Assembly: GCA_905221605.1 (NCBI GenBank)
Contig: CAJNDS010002679.1
Span: forward strand, 677,501-741,500
Length of the DNA stretch: 64,000 bases
From: Symbiodinium natans
Taxonomy: Eukaryota; Sar; Dinophyceae; Suessiales; Symbiodiniaceae
Direction of reading: 5' to 3'
The notes below the pieces were generated by a model. That model worked only from the letters and a program-made list of their open reading frames with translations. It searched no databases and was not told the origin of the DNA. Below are positions 1 through 10,690 of the stretch, piece by piece. The position numbers and the translations under genes were made by a program. Positions within the stretch are counted from its first letter, which is position 1. The number at the start of each line of letters is the position of its first letter.

Positions 1-91
1 GTCCACACCCCCCAAAAACCCCATGAGATTCCACGCCCCCGAAGCCCTTAGGGTTTAGGGTTTGGGGTTTGGGGTTTGGGGTTTAGGGCAG
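1..91. repeat. left edge: TTTAGGG/TTTGGGG repeats
   Basis: Degenerate telomere-type heptamers (TTTAGGG and TTTGGGG) run from about 47 to 88, directly before the first visible bestrophin exon. This is most likely the end of an intron. Confidence 0.6.
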
Positions 92-3000
92 CCCGCAGTG
101 CTGAATCCCTATGTGAAGGCATGTACGTGCTCCTGAAGTGCCGCGGCTCCGTCATCCCAAAAAGTATGCTCTGGTCCGTGCCCTGCGCTCTGGCCACTGT
201 GCTCATGCACATCTACTGGGGAGAGGCGCCCGGCTCCCTAAACCCTAAGCCCTAAGCCCTAAGCCCTAAGCCCTAAGCCCTAAGCCCTAAGCCTTAAACC
301 CTAACCCATTTGAACCCCTAAACCCTCTGTAAAAATTCCTACACCCTATACAGTCTTTAGGAGGTTTAGGTCATGCAGCCCCTGCGCTCTGGCACTTAGG
401 ATGGTTTCAGGGTTCTCGGGGTTCTAGGGGTTTCAGGTGTTCTCATTAGGCGTTCTAGGGGTTCTAATTGTTTAGGTTTCAGCGGCTTAGGGGTTAAGAG
501 TTGAGGGCTTACCAATTTTCCAGGTCTTTGCGAAGGGAATCATGGAACAAGAAGCTGCCTAAATACAGTGATGTGGGATTCTACGCTCAAGGGCTAGGGG
601 GGGCTTCAAAACCCCAAATGCCCTAAACCATAATTAAACCTTAAACCCCAAACCCCAAACCCTAAACCCTAAACCCTAAACCCTAAACCCTAAACCCTAA
701 ACCCTAAACCCTAAACCCTAAACCCTAAACCCTAAACCCTAAACCCTAAACCCTAAACCCTAGCCCTAAACCCGAAACCCCAAGCCCTAAACCCCAAACT
801 CCGGCTGTCTGTTCATAGTCGCTCCAGGCCAACGCCCAGAGTTACGTCACATCTTGTGACAAAAATCATCCTGCCCAAGTAACAGACCGTTTCCGTTTGG
901 ATCAGAGTCAACCCCAAACTTCAAACCCTCAACGCGACTGGAGGAGAAGGGGGACCGGAACCGCGAGCTGGAAGGAATTGAGTCGATATGGTCGGGCTAC
1001 ACCTTCGTCCTGGGCTTCCTCATCGCCTCTTGGACTTTTGTATCGTTTAGGGTTTAGGGTTTAGAGTTTAGGGTTTAGGGTTTAGGGTCTGGGGTTTGGT
1101 GTTTAGGGTTTAAGGTTTTGGGTTTGGGGTTTGGGGTTTAGGGTTGGGGGTTCAGGATTTGGGGTTTGGGGTTTGGGGTGTAGGGTTAGGGGTTTAAGGT
1201 TAAGGGTTTTGGGGTTTAGGGGTTAGGGCTTAGGTTGTAGGGCAACGTGCTTTTTCAACATCAGACCCCAACCTAGGTGTCGTGACCTATACATCCACAA
1301 ACAATAAGCCTTAAAGATCCTATGCGGCCCGAAGCCCTGCAAGACCCTGAACCACAGACCTTAAACCCCCAAACTCACCTGAAGCTAGAAGCAGACCCTA
1401 CAAAGCCCTGCGCCCTCACCCGCCTAAACTCTGTACCCTACAAAGCCCGAAACCCTAGACTTGAATCTTAAACCCGGAGCCATGGATTCCTAAACCTCAA
1501 ACCCTATAAGACCCTAAGCCCTCAACCCCATAGAACTCCCCAACCTGAAACACATAAACCCCAATCCCTCTCAGACCCGAAAACCTATCAAACCCTATGA
1601 GACCCCACACCCTCAACCAAAGACCCTAACCTATCAAACCACAAAAGCCTACCAGATCTAAATTCTAAACCTTAAGCCCGGACAAGAAGTACCGAAAAGA
1701 AGCCTCAGACCAGGGCTTGTTCTAAACCCCAAACCCTAAAAAGAAGACGCAGACCAGGTTTTCCGGAGCAACCAAGCCTATTCGCGATTTTGGGAAAGCG
1801 CACCTCAGTGGGCGAAAAGTGGGTGGAGGGCTGGTAAGGGTTTTGGGTTTGGGGCCTTAGGGTATGATAGGGTTTAGGGTGCAGGGTTTAGGGTTTACTA
1901 CTCAAAACCATTCCCCCCCCCAAAAAAAAAATGCATAAAACTAATAACAAAATACATATAAAAATAAAACACACACGAAAATGTAGGAATGTTCACCCTC
2001 ATAAGGGCAATATAGGGATTGTTATGTTTTGATTTTTGAGGTTCTTGAGCAATTGCTAGTTCAGGGTGGTGGGTTGAGGGTCTGGGGTGTGATGTTGCTG
2101 GATTTAAAGCTTGTAGGGATCATGGGGCATCGGGAGGCTATGCCCTGAACTTCCCGATCCAGTGCGACACAGGCCCTATACATGCAGCATACCTAACGCC
2201 TACCTGAAGCGACTTGCCGGCACTTCTACAACCATGGGAGACTTTATCCAGAATTCGTCCGAAAACCCTGAACGCTAAACTCCGAAGCCAAAATGCAGCA
2301 CCGGCATTTTCAGGTAGACGCACGTGTCCCGAACCGCAGGGGATTGGAAGCAAACGCAACTCAACCTGGCGCAGAGGTAAGTCTGTTTTACACCTCCAGC
2401 GGTGAGTGGCTCAGCGCCTTCAGCAATCTCATGTGCTTCTGCAGCAGAGACGAAGCCAAGCAGGAGACGGCTGATTCTCCTAAGCCATATACCGTAGACC
2501 CTAGACACGAGAATAGCCCTACAAGGCCACCCCAAACCCTAAAACCCTAAACCTTAAATCCTGAGCCCTAAAGCACCCTATCCCCCACAGCCGAAACCCA
2601 AAACGTCCCTGAAGAGGAAGATGTGGAGAAGTTTCGTCAGCGCCTTGGCCTGGCTCCGGAGCTATCTAGGTGGGCCTCGTCTTGGGTTTAGGGTTAACGG
2701 TTTAGGGTTTAGGGTTAGGGATATTCTTCTTTAAAGAAATAGCGGTGTGCCCCCACATGGAATCTAATAAGCACGACACCCTAAGACCCCCTAGACCCTA
2801 AACCCGGAGACTATAAGAATCCTAACCCTAAACCCTAAACCCTAAACCCTAAACGTAAACCCTAAACCCTAACCCCGAAACCCTAAACCCTAGACCCTAA
2901 ACCACCCTAAACCCTACATAAACCCTAAACCCTCAACCCTACATAAACCCTAAGCCCTAAGCCCAGCCAAGGTATGTGATGAGGCTCCTCAGCCTGCTAC

Positions 3001-6000
3001 ACTGCACCGCCCTTCAGGGCATGTGCGAGCTGCGGGACGACAGCATGGAGGTAGGCGTATAGGGGTTTAGGGGTGTTTAGGGTTTAGGATTTAGGATGTA
3101 GGGTTTAGGAGGTTTAGGGGTTTAGGGTTTGGGGTTTAGGGTTTGGGGCTGAGGTGGGCAGAGGGTTTGTAAGACTCAAGCCCTGATCCTCCCGAAAAGA
3201 CAGCGGCCCGGCATTTCAGGCCACTTGCCCTGAGTTTCTTACTAACTAGTTCTGGGTAAGAAGTAGCTCATCCTTGGGGTTAGGGTTTAGGGTTTAGGTT
3301 TAGGGACACCCTCGCCTTCCTCCAAAACTGTCAACACCTCTAGAGCCCCCCCCATCCCGAGTCCTGAAACCCTAAACACCTTCGCGCGGACCGAGAAGCT
3401 CCCTAAACCCTAAACCCTAAACCCTAAACCCTAAACCCTAAACCCTAAACCCTAAACCCTAAACAACCCCTCAAGTGCATGGGCTCCCCTTCCCCACAAA
3501 AGTCTTACACTGAACCTCGCCATGCTACATTAGGTAAAAACCTCGGGGTAGGGTCTAGGGTTTAGAGCTTGACTCTACAAACCCCAATCCTGAAGGGGTC
3601 TGAGGAGGGACCCCTGAACTTATTCCCCCATAGAACCCCTATACATACCCAAGACGTGCCTAGATACCTGAGTAGCCCCCCTGAATAACCCCTAAGTTCC
3701 TCCGGTCCCTTATAGGGGGGTCCCTCCGTTCGACCCTAAACCCTAAACCCTAAACCCTAAACCCTAAACCCTAAACGCTCTTTCATGGACAGGTCATCGA
3801 CCTCGGCGGCATCAACAAGGATAGCCTGCGACACTTGCAGGGCTCCCCCGACAGGTGGGGTTTGGGGTTAGGCTGCTGATGGTTTTTGCGGTGGGCTTTG
3901 GGGCTTCAAGGGAAGCTTAAACCCTAAACCCTAAACCTAAACCCTAAACCCTAAACCCTAAACCGTGGCCCTATCCCTTACATGGTCCTGTCGAGAAGCA
4001 TGCCACCCTACAGAATCCTCCAAAGGGTTATACAGGAAGGACGAGGCACCGAATGGACAACAGAGATGGTAGGGGATAAAAGTTTCAAGCTTGCTTTGTG
4101 GGTTCAGGGTGCTTGGAATTTCGGGTTCAGAGGCTACACCCTAAAGTTCCTAAAGCCTAAACCCCTGAACCCAAGGTTTTTGGGGGGAGTTGGGGCTTCG
4201 GCAGTCTGGGGGTTTATCAGCTTCGGCTTCAACGGATGTAGGGACTGAGGGTTTAGGGTTTAGGGTTTAGGTTTCGGGTTTAGGGGAATTAGTTGCCTGA
4301 TCCCCCGTCTATAACCCTTCAAGAGATTACATACACCTTTTCCCGAGTTCCCAACTAAGAGCCAGCAAGTGCTGGCTTAAGAAGGGCTTCTGTGATAGGG
4401 TCCTTAAGGGAGGGGAGGTTCATGGGAGGTCGGTACCCAGGGAACCTTGGGGAAGCTTAGGGAGCCTTAGGGAGTAGTGGGGAGTATTAGGGAACCTTGG
4501 GTTACACCCCCCCCCTTGAATTCCCTCCCTTTACCCTATCATTCTGTTTTTTTTTTTTCTGCGGGGCTCTGTGGTGTAGGATGTATCGGGTAAGGGTTTC
4601 GGGCGCAGAGGTTCAGTGGGCCCCAGCTACCTTTCTTGGAACCTTTTGGGGCTTTAGGCAGGGTTTAGGGTTCAGGGTTGGGATGTTCCCCTAGCAGTCC
4701 TTAGTAGGATTATCACAGGGGTACTAGAATCCCACTAAGAACTGTTAGGTTTAGGGTTTCGGGTTTCGGTTTTAGGGTTTAGGGTTTCGGGTTTCGGGTT
4801 TCGGGTTTCGGGCTTCGGGTTTAGGGTTTAGGTTAGTATAGGGGGGGAACATCCCAAGTTCCGGGTGTTCAGGAAGGAGTCGGCCCACCCGTTCCACTCC
4901 GCAGGTGCGAGACTGTCCTCCTTTGGATCGAGCGGCTTGTGATGGAGGCCCCCTAAACCCTAAACCCTAAACCCTGAACCCTGAACCCTGAACCCTGAAC
5001 CCTGAACCCTGAACCCTGAACCCTGAACCCTAAACCCTAAACCCTAAACCCTAAACCCTAAACCCTAAACCGGCCGAAGCTCCCACAACAAACGGCCCAG
5101 GCTGATCGGGATGGCCTCTTGGAAGTGAGCCAGCCGATCCTTTCCCGGGCATTTCAGGACGCGGCGCTTCGGGGAAGGGCTGTTGAAGTCAACTTGAAGA
5201 TCCGCCCCCCCCCAAACCCCCCTAAACCCTAAACCCCTAAACCCTAAACCCTAAACCCCTAAACCCTAAACCCCTAAACCCTCAGCCCTAAACCCTAAAC
5301 CCTAAACCCTAAACCCGAAACCCTAAACCCTAAACCCTGAGTCTAGTGTCATCCAACCCACAGGCTCCCGGAAGATTTTTGAATTGGCCTCGGGGGAACC
5401 AAAGCACGACGTTCGGGCAGAGGTTTCCAGATTTAGGGTTTAGGGTTTAGGGTTTAGGGTTTAGGGTTTAGGGTTTAGGGTTTAGGGTTTAGGGTTTAGG
5501 GTTTAGGGTTTAGGGTTTAGGGTTTAGCGTTTCGGGTTCAGGGTTTTCGGGTTTGGGTTTGGGGTTTAGGGTTCTGTGGTTCGGGCCGAGGGTTTAGGGT
5601 TTCAGTTTCAGGTGGTTTCGGTTCAGCCCGATCCCTGCACGGCCCCCAATCCCTCCCTAGACCCCCAGACCCTAAGCCCCCCTTCTGGTCGGGGGCGGTG
5701 CCTTGAGTTGCAGGCATTGCCCCGCATGCCAAGGGGATACTGTTGGAGTTTGTGCAGCCAAAAGGGGATTAGCTGAACTTGCTTTTTCCCTTAGTCTTGC
5801 TGCCGGTGCGTGTGTGCGTGTTTGGTACGACCACCCCGCACCCCAAGCCCTGTCTCCGAGCCAATGCCCCCAGCTTAGTACCTTTGTGAGGGATCGCAAG
5901 GGGAAGAGTTTCTGTTCCTGTGAAGTGGGCTGTCTTGCCTAAGTGCCCAAATCCAACCCAAGCCGCCCGGCTTGGGGGGGCGGGCCCATGGAGGTTCGGG

Positions 6001-9000
6001 TGTTTTCCCAGCTCGGATTGAGGGGCTCGGAGCGTCGAACTCTTGCCGGACCTCCCCAATGACGCAAGCGGAGGGGGGAAGAGATGGCGGGAGGGAACGT
6101 TTCCGTTGGCCGGAGTGCACCCCAGGCCGTCCACTCACTCACTCACTCACTCACTCAGACCCTAAGCCCTAAACCTTAAACTCCCCAAACCCAACACCCT
6201 ACAACCTTAAACCTTACACCCAAAACCCAAAAGTCCCTAAACCCAAAGACCTGAACCCTAACACATCAGGAGCTCTCACGTGGGATGGTGGGGGTGACGA
6301 ACTTGCGAAAGATTCGTGACGTGCCCTTCCCCTTCCCGTACACGCAGCGCCTGGGCTCAGGGTTGATATGGGTTTAGGGTTTATAGGGTTTAGGGTTTCT
6401 ACCTTGGGCCCCCTGACCCCAAGGGTCCATGTACCTAATTATTATATACTTGGGCCCCAAAATCCCTATCTAGCAAGCACTTTTAAGGCCCAAGTATTCC
6501 CTACTGAGGTACATGGACCCATAGGGTGAGGTGGTACCCTTGGGTTTGGGGACCTGTTCTTTAGGGTTTAGGGTTTAGGGTTTAGGGTTTAGGGTCTAGG
6601 GTTTAGGGTTTAGGGTTTATCTAAGGGAATAGGAGGGCCATGTTAGGAATGCATTCAGGGAGACCTCTTCGGGGCACATCCTTCGGGGTCCGAGTATGAC
6701 TCCATTGAGGTTTACAGCGTTTCAGGTTTAGGGTTTAGGGTTTACAGGGCAACGAAGCGGTTTATGCTGGAACCGACTTGCGTAGGTCTCGTCATGGACG
6801 GGATTTCGTCTGGCTGTGGCTCACATGCAGCATACCACGCTCAGTCTCGCAACTGCCTCACCTCAAAAAAAATCACTCGCGTTTAATGTTGGACTGGCTT
6901 TAGTGAGAAGGGGCACTATTATGCGATGTTCCGGAAATCCTATAGGGGACCCCCCATTGTTTAGGGTGGTCCTCAATTATGCGATGTTTGCCGGCCGGGG
7001 TTGAAGGGCGGGGGGCCGGGGAGCCAAAAACTAAAAACAGTTTTGAATAAGAAACTCCGGAATTTTTTTCGGTGTCCAGCCTTATTTAAATTCCTTTTAA
7101 AATTTCATTACGAAACAGGCCCCCAAACAATTTTCCAAGGGAGTAGCCCACGAGCTGCCCTGATTCGCTTTAGCAAGTTGTTTCGGTGGTCCGCATTTAT
7201 GCGGAGCCCCGGCGACCGTGGAGCTACAAAGCCTGGAAAGCTTAGACCCTCAAGCTTCAAGGCTTCCCCTCAACCCTCGACCCCTAGCCGCCCTACCCCC
7301 AGCCCCGTCCCAGCCCCAGCCCACACTATTCAGGATCCCCGAAAACCCCAAAATTGTTTGGGGGGCGGGGGGGGGGGGGGACCCCTACGTACTAAAGCGA
7401 GTCCAACATTAGGACCCAGGTTTGGGGTGCAGGGTTTAGGGTTTTGGCTGGCTAAACCCTAAGCCCTAAACCCTAAACAGCCCTAAGGTACTTGTCATGT
7501 ATGCTCATCGCGCACTGGATGCTGACTCCCGTGATTGCCAGCCAGATGGTCCTGCAACCATGGTGGGCGGCGTCTCAGATGATTCTTGAGAAAGCTCTGT
7601 CTTCCAATGTCCCCTAAACCCGAAACCCTAAACCCTAAACCCTCAACCTCAAACCCTAAACCCTAAAGTGCTCAGCCCCAATTCCTGGTTCGGGCTGAGG
7701 GTTCTTTAAAGAGCATGAAGGAGTTTTTTTGGGGGGCCTCGAAATGCCGCTGAGGCGTGTGTCGTGTTCGTTGTGTCCACTTCCTACTGGACATTGTTCT
7801 ATATTGCGCAGGACACCCTATTTGGGCAAGTGGTGCAGTCGTCTGAAGAAAACTTGGGCGGGGCGTCAGAGCGGCGAGGGCTGAAATCATACACAAAATT
7901 CCAGCTTCTTCACAGCAAGCAGCTCAACATATTCATGGCCAAGCGTGTAATGTAGGAAAACTCAGGGGTCACCTGAGTAGAGAGAAGCTTCCAAACCTTG
8001 GGGTATTGATGGCCAAGCGGCTGCTTCCAGGCACCTATGGCGCATTCGGTCCCTAACCCCATTAATTAAACCCTAAACCCTAAGCCGTAGATTTAAGGGT
8101 GTGCAGGTCTGTAGACAGACACGGGCGCCAGCACAAGACATGTTGAAGCCTCGTGCAGAGTTAGGCTTAGGGTTTAGAGTTTAGGGTTTAGGGTTAAGGG
8201 TTGGGGGCACACATGCATGGGTTTCCATCATATGGAGGTCTCGGCATCCACGAATCAACATCGCTCTGCAATCACAATCATTTAGAGATGCAGCCTGCGG
8301 GCAGGGAACTGTATTGCCGTGCCAGGCAAATCGCACCAATTTCAGCTTTGACCGATGGGTTTCGTTAAAGTAAGGCGGGCCCATGCAAACAAAGACCAGA
8401 CAGGAGATCTTGTGCTCGGAGAATTGGATCCGATCCACCCATGCTCTCGAGTGAATGAAAGAAGCCCCTAATGGTCGGCATGAGTTGAGGGTGTTAGTGC
8501 TCAGGGCGCGTTCGCCAGTGTGTTTGCTGTTTGCTAGTGTTGTTTGGGTTGGGGAGGCTTTGGTTAAGGAGTTTGGGTTTGGGGTTGGGATGTTCCCCCG
8601 AAAACTAACAGTCCTTAATTGGGGTTATAGTAACCCCATTACAATCCCGATGAGGGACTGCTAGTATAAGGGGAACATCCCAAGTTTAGCGTACCCTAAA
8701 CCCTAAACCCGAAACCCCAAACCCTAAACCCTAAACCCCAAACCCCAAACCCTAAACCCACAGGGTGGAATCCCTGACAGGAGATTGACCAGCCATTTGG
8801 GGAGGACCCAAACGACCTGCCCGTAGTGGAAATGCAGACCGACTTCAACGTCAAGCTGACGCCTGGTTCTTCGGTTTAGGGTTTAGGGTTTAGGGTTTAG
8901 GGTTTAGGGTTTAGGGTTTAGGGTTTAGGGTTTAGGGTTTAGGGTTTAGGGGCTATCGTCGCCTTAGGAAACACTTCTGGTGTTTTTTTAAAAGCAAACA

Positions 9001-9199
9001 GGATTGCCTCAAACAGTCTCCCTCAAAGCGGCAAAACCCCCTAAAGTTCTCAGACCGCAAAGGAGTAGGGAATATATCAGTATATCTGGGGCGTCACCCT
9101 AAACCCTAGACCCGCAGCCCCTACTGTATACTCCACGCATATCCATATACATATACATATATATATATATATTTATTCATTTATGCGTAGAAATTAATG

Positions 9200-9230
<31 letters not shown>

Positions 9231-9352
9231 GTACATGTGTACGCACCCTATCTGCGAGTGAAAGCCCCAGGAAGCACCTCTGCCACCCCATGTCCTACAC
9301 CGTGCCCGACTTCGACGTGGTCGGGGAGCTGAAGGCGCGATCCCCCACCTGA
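92..9352 (+). CDS. bestrophin-family anion channel, multi-exon, 5' partial
   Basis: Bestrophins are membrane channels for chloride or bicarbonate. Exons read: 92-222, 944-1024, 1758-1799, about 2400-2451, 2617-2669, 2972-3050, 3793-3854, 4905-4947, 5101-5157, 6270-6346, 7488-7566, 7755-7811, 8781-8860, 9271-9352 (TGA 9350-9352). Joined exons give family hallmarks in the right order: CRGSVIPKSMLWS, SGYTFVLGFLI then VFRSNQAYSRFWES, GEWLSAFSNLMCFCSRD, PILSRAFQELSRG, RKIRDVPFPFPYTQ, LTPVIASQMVLQPWWA, and IDQPFGEDPNDLPVVEMQ, which matches the family's acidic calcium-binding segment. Phases agree across almost all joins. About 7 residues (the family's TLLQ-like stretch) are missing between exons 3 and 4, so one small exon is unplaced; the start of exon 4 is also uncertain. 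Donors include GT, GC and GA. The first exon lacks a clear initiator, so the gene begins to the left. Identity is firm; exon ends near 92 and 2400 are not. Confidence 0.87.
236..310. repeat. CCCTAAG heptamer array
   Basis: About eight copies of the variant CCCTAAG, ending in CCTTAAA/CCCTAA forms. It lies in the first visible intron of the bestrophin gene. Confidence 0.8.
640..790. repeat. CCCTAAA interstitial telomere-type array
   Basis: Near-perfect (CCCTAAA)n with CCCCAAA variants at both ends, in bestrophin intron 1. Confidence 0.95.
1047..1240. repeat. TTTAGGG array, degenerate
   Basis: TTTAGGG, TTTGGGG and TAAGGG variants begin right after the bestrophin exon ending at 1024. The 3' half of the same intron (about 1310-1740) carries the complementary CCCTAAA-like motifs. 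Confidence 0.85.
2819..2962. repeat. CCCTAAA array before an exon
   Basis: CCCTAAA with ACATAAACCC and CCCTAAG variants, ending about 10 nt before the bestrophin exon at 2972. Confidence 0.85.
3399..3465. repeat. CCCTAAA array
   Basis: Nine or ten near-perfect heptamers in the bestrophin intron 3051-3792. A second short array lies at 3733-3777, just before the next exon. Confidence 0.92.
4679..4857. mobile_element. family A inverted-repeat element, split by telomere-type repeats
   Basis: The left arm begins TTGGGATGTTCCCC and the right arm ends GGGGAACATCCCAA, with matching inner arms (AGTCCTTAGTAGG against CCCACTAAGAACTG). A run of TTTAGGG and TTTCGGG heptamers (about 4748-4832) sits inside the right arm. 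Intact relatives lie at 8585, 12154, 31261, 39653 and 63515. It is in a bestrophin intron. No coding capacity, so MITE-like or introner-like. Confidence 0.85.
4957..5071. repeat. CCCTAAA / CCCTGAA mixed array
   Basis: Three CCCTAAA units, about eight CCCTGAA units, then CCCTAAA again. The block structure shows local spread of a one-base variant. It fills most of the bestrophin intron 4948-5100. Confidence 0.95.
5215..5340. repeat. CCCTAAA / CCCCTAAA array
   Basis: Heptamers mixed with octamers carrying an extra C, in the bestrophin intron 5158-6269. Confidence 0.92.
5432..5527. repeat. TTTAGGG array
   Basis: About thirteen near-perfect TTTAGGG units, in opposite orientation to the array at 5215 within the same intron. 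5530-6160 is then mostly unique sequence with no exon I can place, and ends in a short ACTC repeat (6130-6157). Confidence 0.95.
6400..6545. mobile_element. family E inverted-repeat element
   Basis: The left arm holds AAGGGTCCATGTACCT and the right arm AGGTACATGGACCC, with inner arms ACTTGGGCCCC and GGCCCAAGTA. Relatives lie at about 50540-50668 and 52914-53023. It is in the bestrophin intron 6347-7487. No coding capacity. Confidence 0.75.
8585..8683. mobile_element. family A inverted-repeat element, uninterrupted
   Basis: A 99-bp hairpin with arms TTGGGATGTTCCCCC and GGGGAACATCCCAA plus inner arms ACTAACAGTCCTTAAT and GAGGGACTGCTAGTAT. It is the cleanest copy of family A and carries no telomere-type repeat. 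It lies in the bestrophin intron 7812-8780. Confidence 0.85.
8876..8951. repeat. TTTAGGG array
   Basis: Near-perfect TTTAGGG units starting about 15 nt after the bestrophin exon ending at 8860. Confidence 0.95.
9139..9232. repeat. AT/ATATGT microsatellite
   Basis: Runs of AT with TATG and TACA interruptions in the last bestrophin intron. Similar microsatellites occur at 28157-28216, 28571-28613, 35689-35710, 41194-41335, 52420-52520, 55311-55365 and 57919-57980. Confidence 0.9.
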
Positions 9353-10041
9353 GAGCGCCTTTTCTTCCCCCACATCTTGTTTTTTTTGGTTGATTTTGTT
9401 TATTTGTTTTTATAATAATAATTATTATATTACTATATTTTTCTGTGTTTTTTTTGTATATCGTTTTGTTTTTAATTTTTAAATCCATGCATTCTTTAGA
9501 CTTAGTGGATTTGTCCACATATTTCCTTCACATTTGGGTTTGTAACCCTTACACGTTTTGACTTGGTGGTGTTTCCAGGTATGCTGAATTTTCTTTTGGG
9601 TTCTTCATCTTCACATTAGTGTTATACGTTGTTGGTATTGTAGCCTTATGTTTGATACGTGCGTTTTGTATGTGCATATATATTTTCCTGATTTTTTGAT
9701 TTTTATGTACATAGATATGTACTGTTTGTGTATGTTTCCTTATGCTTTACTTGCTTGTTGTATATATACAGATCAGATTTACTTTATGCTCCTTATGTTT
9801 TGTAGTATTTTTTCCCACCATCGGTGGGGTTGTTGCTATGGCCCACCGTGAGTCCTCCACAAGAAACAACAACACGCCGCCCTATACTACTCTGTGAGAT
9901 AGGACATGACAGGAGGTAGGACAGGAACGAGGACGTGAGGAGGCCAGATAGCAGGGCAGGACGCAGGACAGATAGGACGACAGATAGCGGCCGGCAGGCC
10001 TGTTAGGCCGGCGGGATTCACCGAAAAACAGCCGCCAGGTA
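9353..10041. other. spacer 3' of bestrophin, AT-rich then purine-rich
   Basis: No gene recognised. 9360-9830 is T-rich with poly-T and AT runs. 9890-9990 is made of GGACAG/AGGACG-like purine words, followed by a GCCGGCAGGCCTG palindrome-like stretch near 9992-10012. The small ORFs here are T-rich low-complexity readings. Confidence 0.6.
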
Positions 10042-10146
10042 CTAGGACCCAGAGTAGCCCCTTATTATTTTAGGGTTGGGGTTCCCTGATAATCCGCTGG
10101 AAATCAGAAAGGGTACCCTTTTCATTCCTAGGTTTCTCCTGGGTCC
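10042..10146. mobile_element. family B inverted-repeat element
   Basis: Begins CTAGGACCCAGAGTAG and ends CTCCTGGGTCC, with GGGTACCCTTTTCATTCCTA near the right end. Relatives are at 38244-38362, 40692-40857 (there acting as an intron) and about 45981-46073. Confidence 0.75.
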
Positions 10147-10286
10147 AATAATCATGTCATATTGAAAAGATGCGCTGAACCTAGGTCCCCATCCCCAAAG
10201 AATGAATTGAGCTTGTTGGAAGTGGTAATTTGTTTACATCTCAGATCTTATAGGGGATTCAAGGTTCAGGGGTTCAGTGTCAAAAC

Positions 10287-10505
10287 CCCCGAAACCCCCT
10301 AAACCCCCTAAACCCCCTAAACCCCCTAAACCCCCTAAACCCCCTAAACCCCCTAAACCCCCTAAACCCCCTAAACCCCCTAAGCCCCTAAACCCCCCTA
10401 AGCCCCCTAAACCCCCGAAACCCTAAACCCCCTAAACCCAAAACACAAACCCTAAACCCTAAACCCTGAACCCTAAACCCTAAACCCTAAACCCCCTAAA
10501 CCCAA
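10287..10505. repeat. CCCCCTAAA nonamer array grading to CCCTAAA
   Basis: About ten copies of the nonamer CCCCCTAAA, then mixed forms, then CCCTAAA heptamers. A second nonamer array is at 33235-33325. The telomere-type word has expanded in a 9-bp register here. Confidence 0.92.
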
Positions 10506-10690
10506 GAAGCTTCGGGCTTGAGAGAGGTCACCCGATTGAGCTCGAGGCTCTCTGTTTTTGGCTTGAACCTGGGCTTGCATTGAATAGGCCACTCCAAGGG
10601 TTTAGGGTTTAGGGTTTAGGGTTTAGGGTTTAGGGTTTAGGGCTAGTGAGAGATACCCCTAAACCCTAAACCCTAAACCCGAAACTGCGC

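Noticed and set aside
640-790. A true chromosome end
   Set aside because: Arrays are short, occur in both orientations throughout, and are bracketed by exons of the same gene.
5769-6134. 121-codon minus-strand ORF and overlapping + ORFs at 5576-6172
   Set aside because: Inside a bestrophin intron fixed by exons at 5157 and 6270; several frames are open at once because the region is GC-rich and stop-poor.
7001-7462. 153-codon + strand ORF
   Set aside because: It lies in the bestrophin intron 6347-7487, includes a poly-G run and a telomere-type tail, and has no coding pattern.
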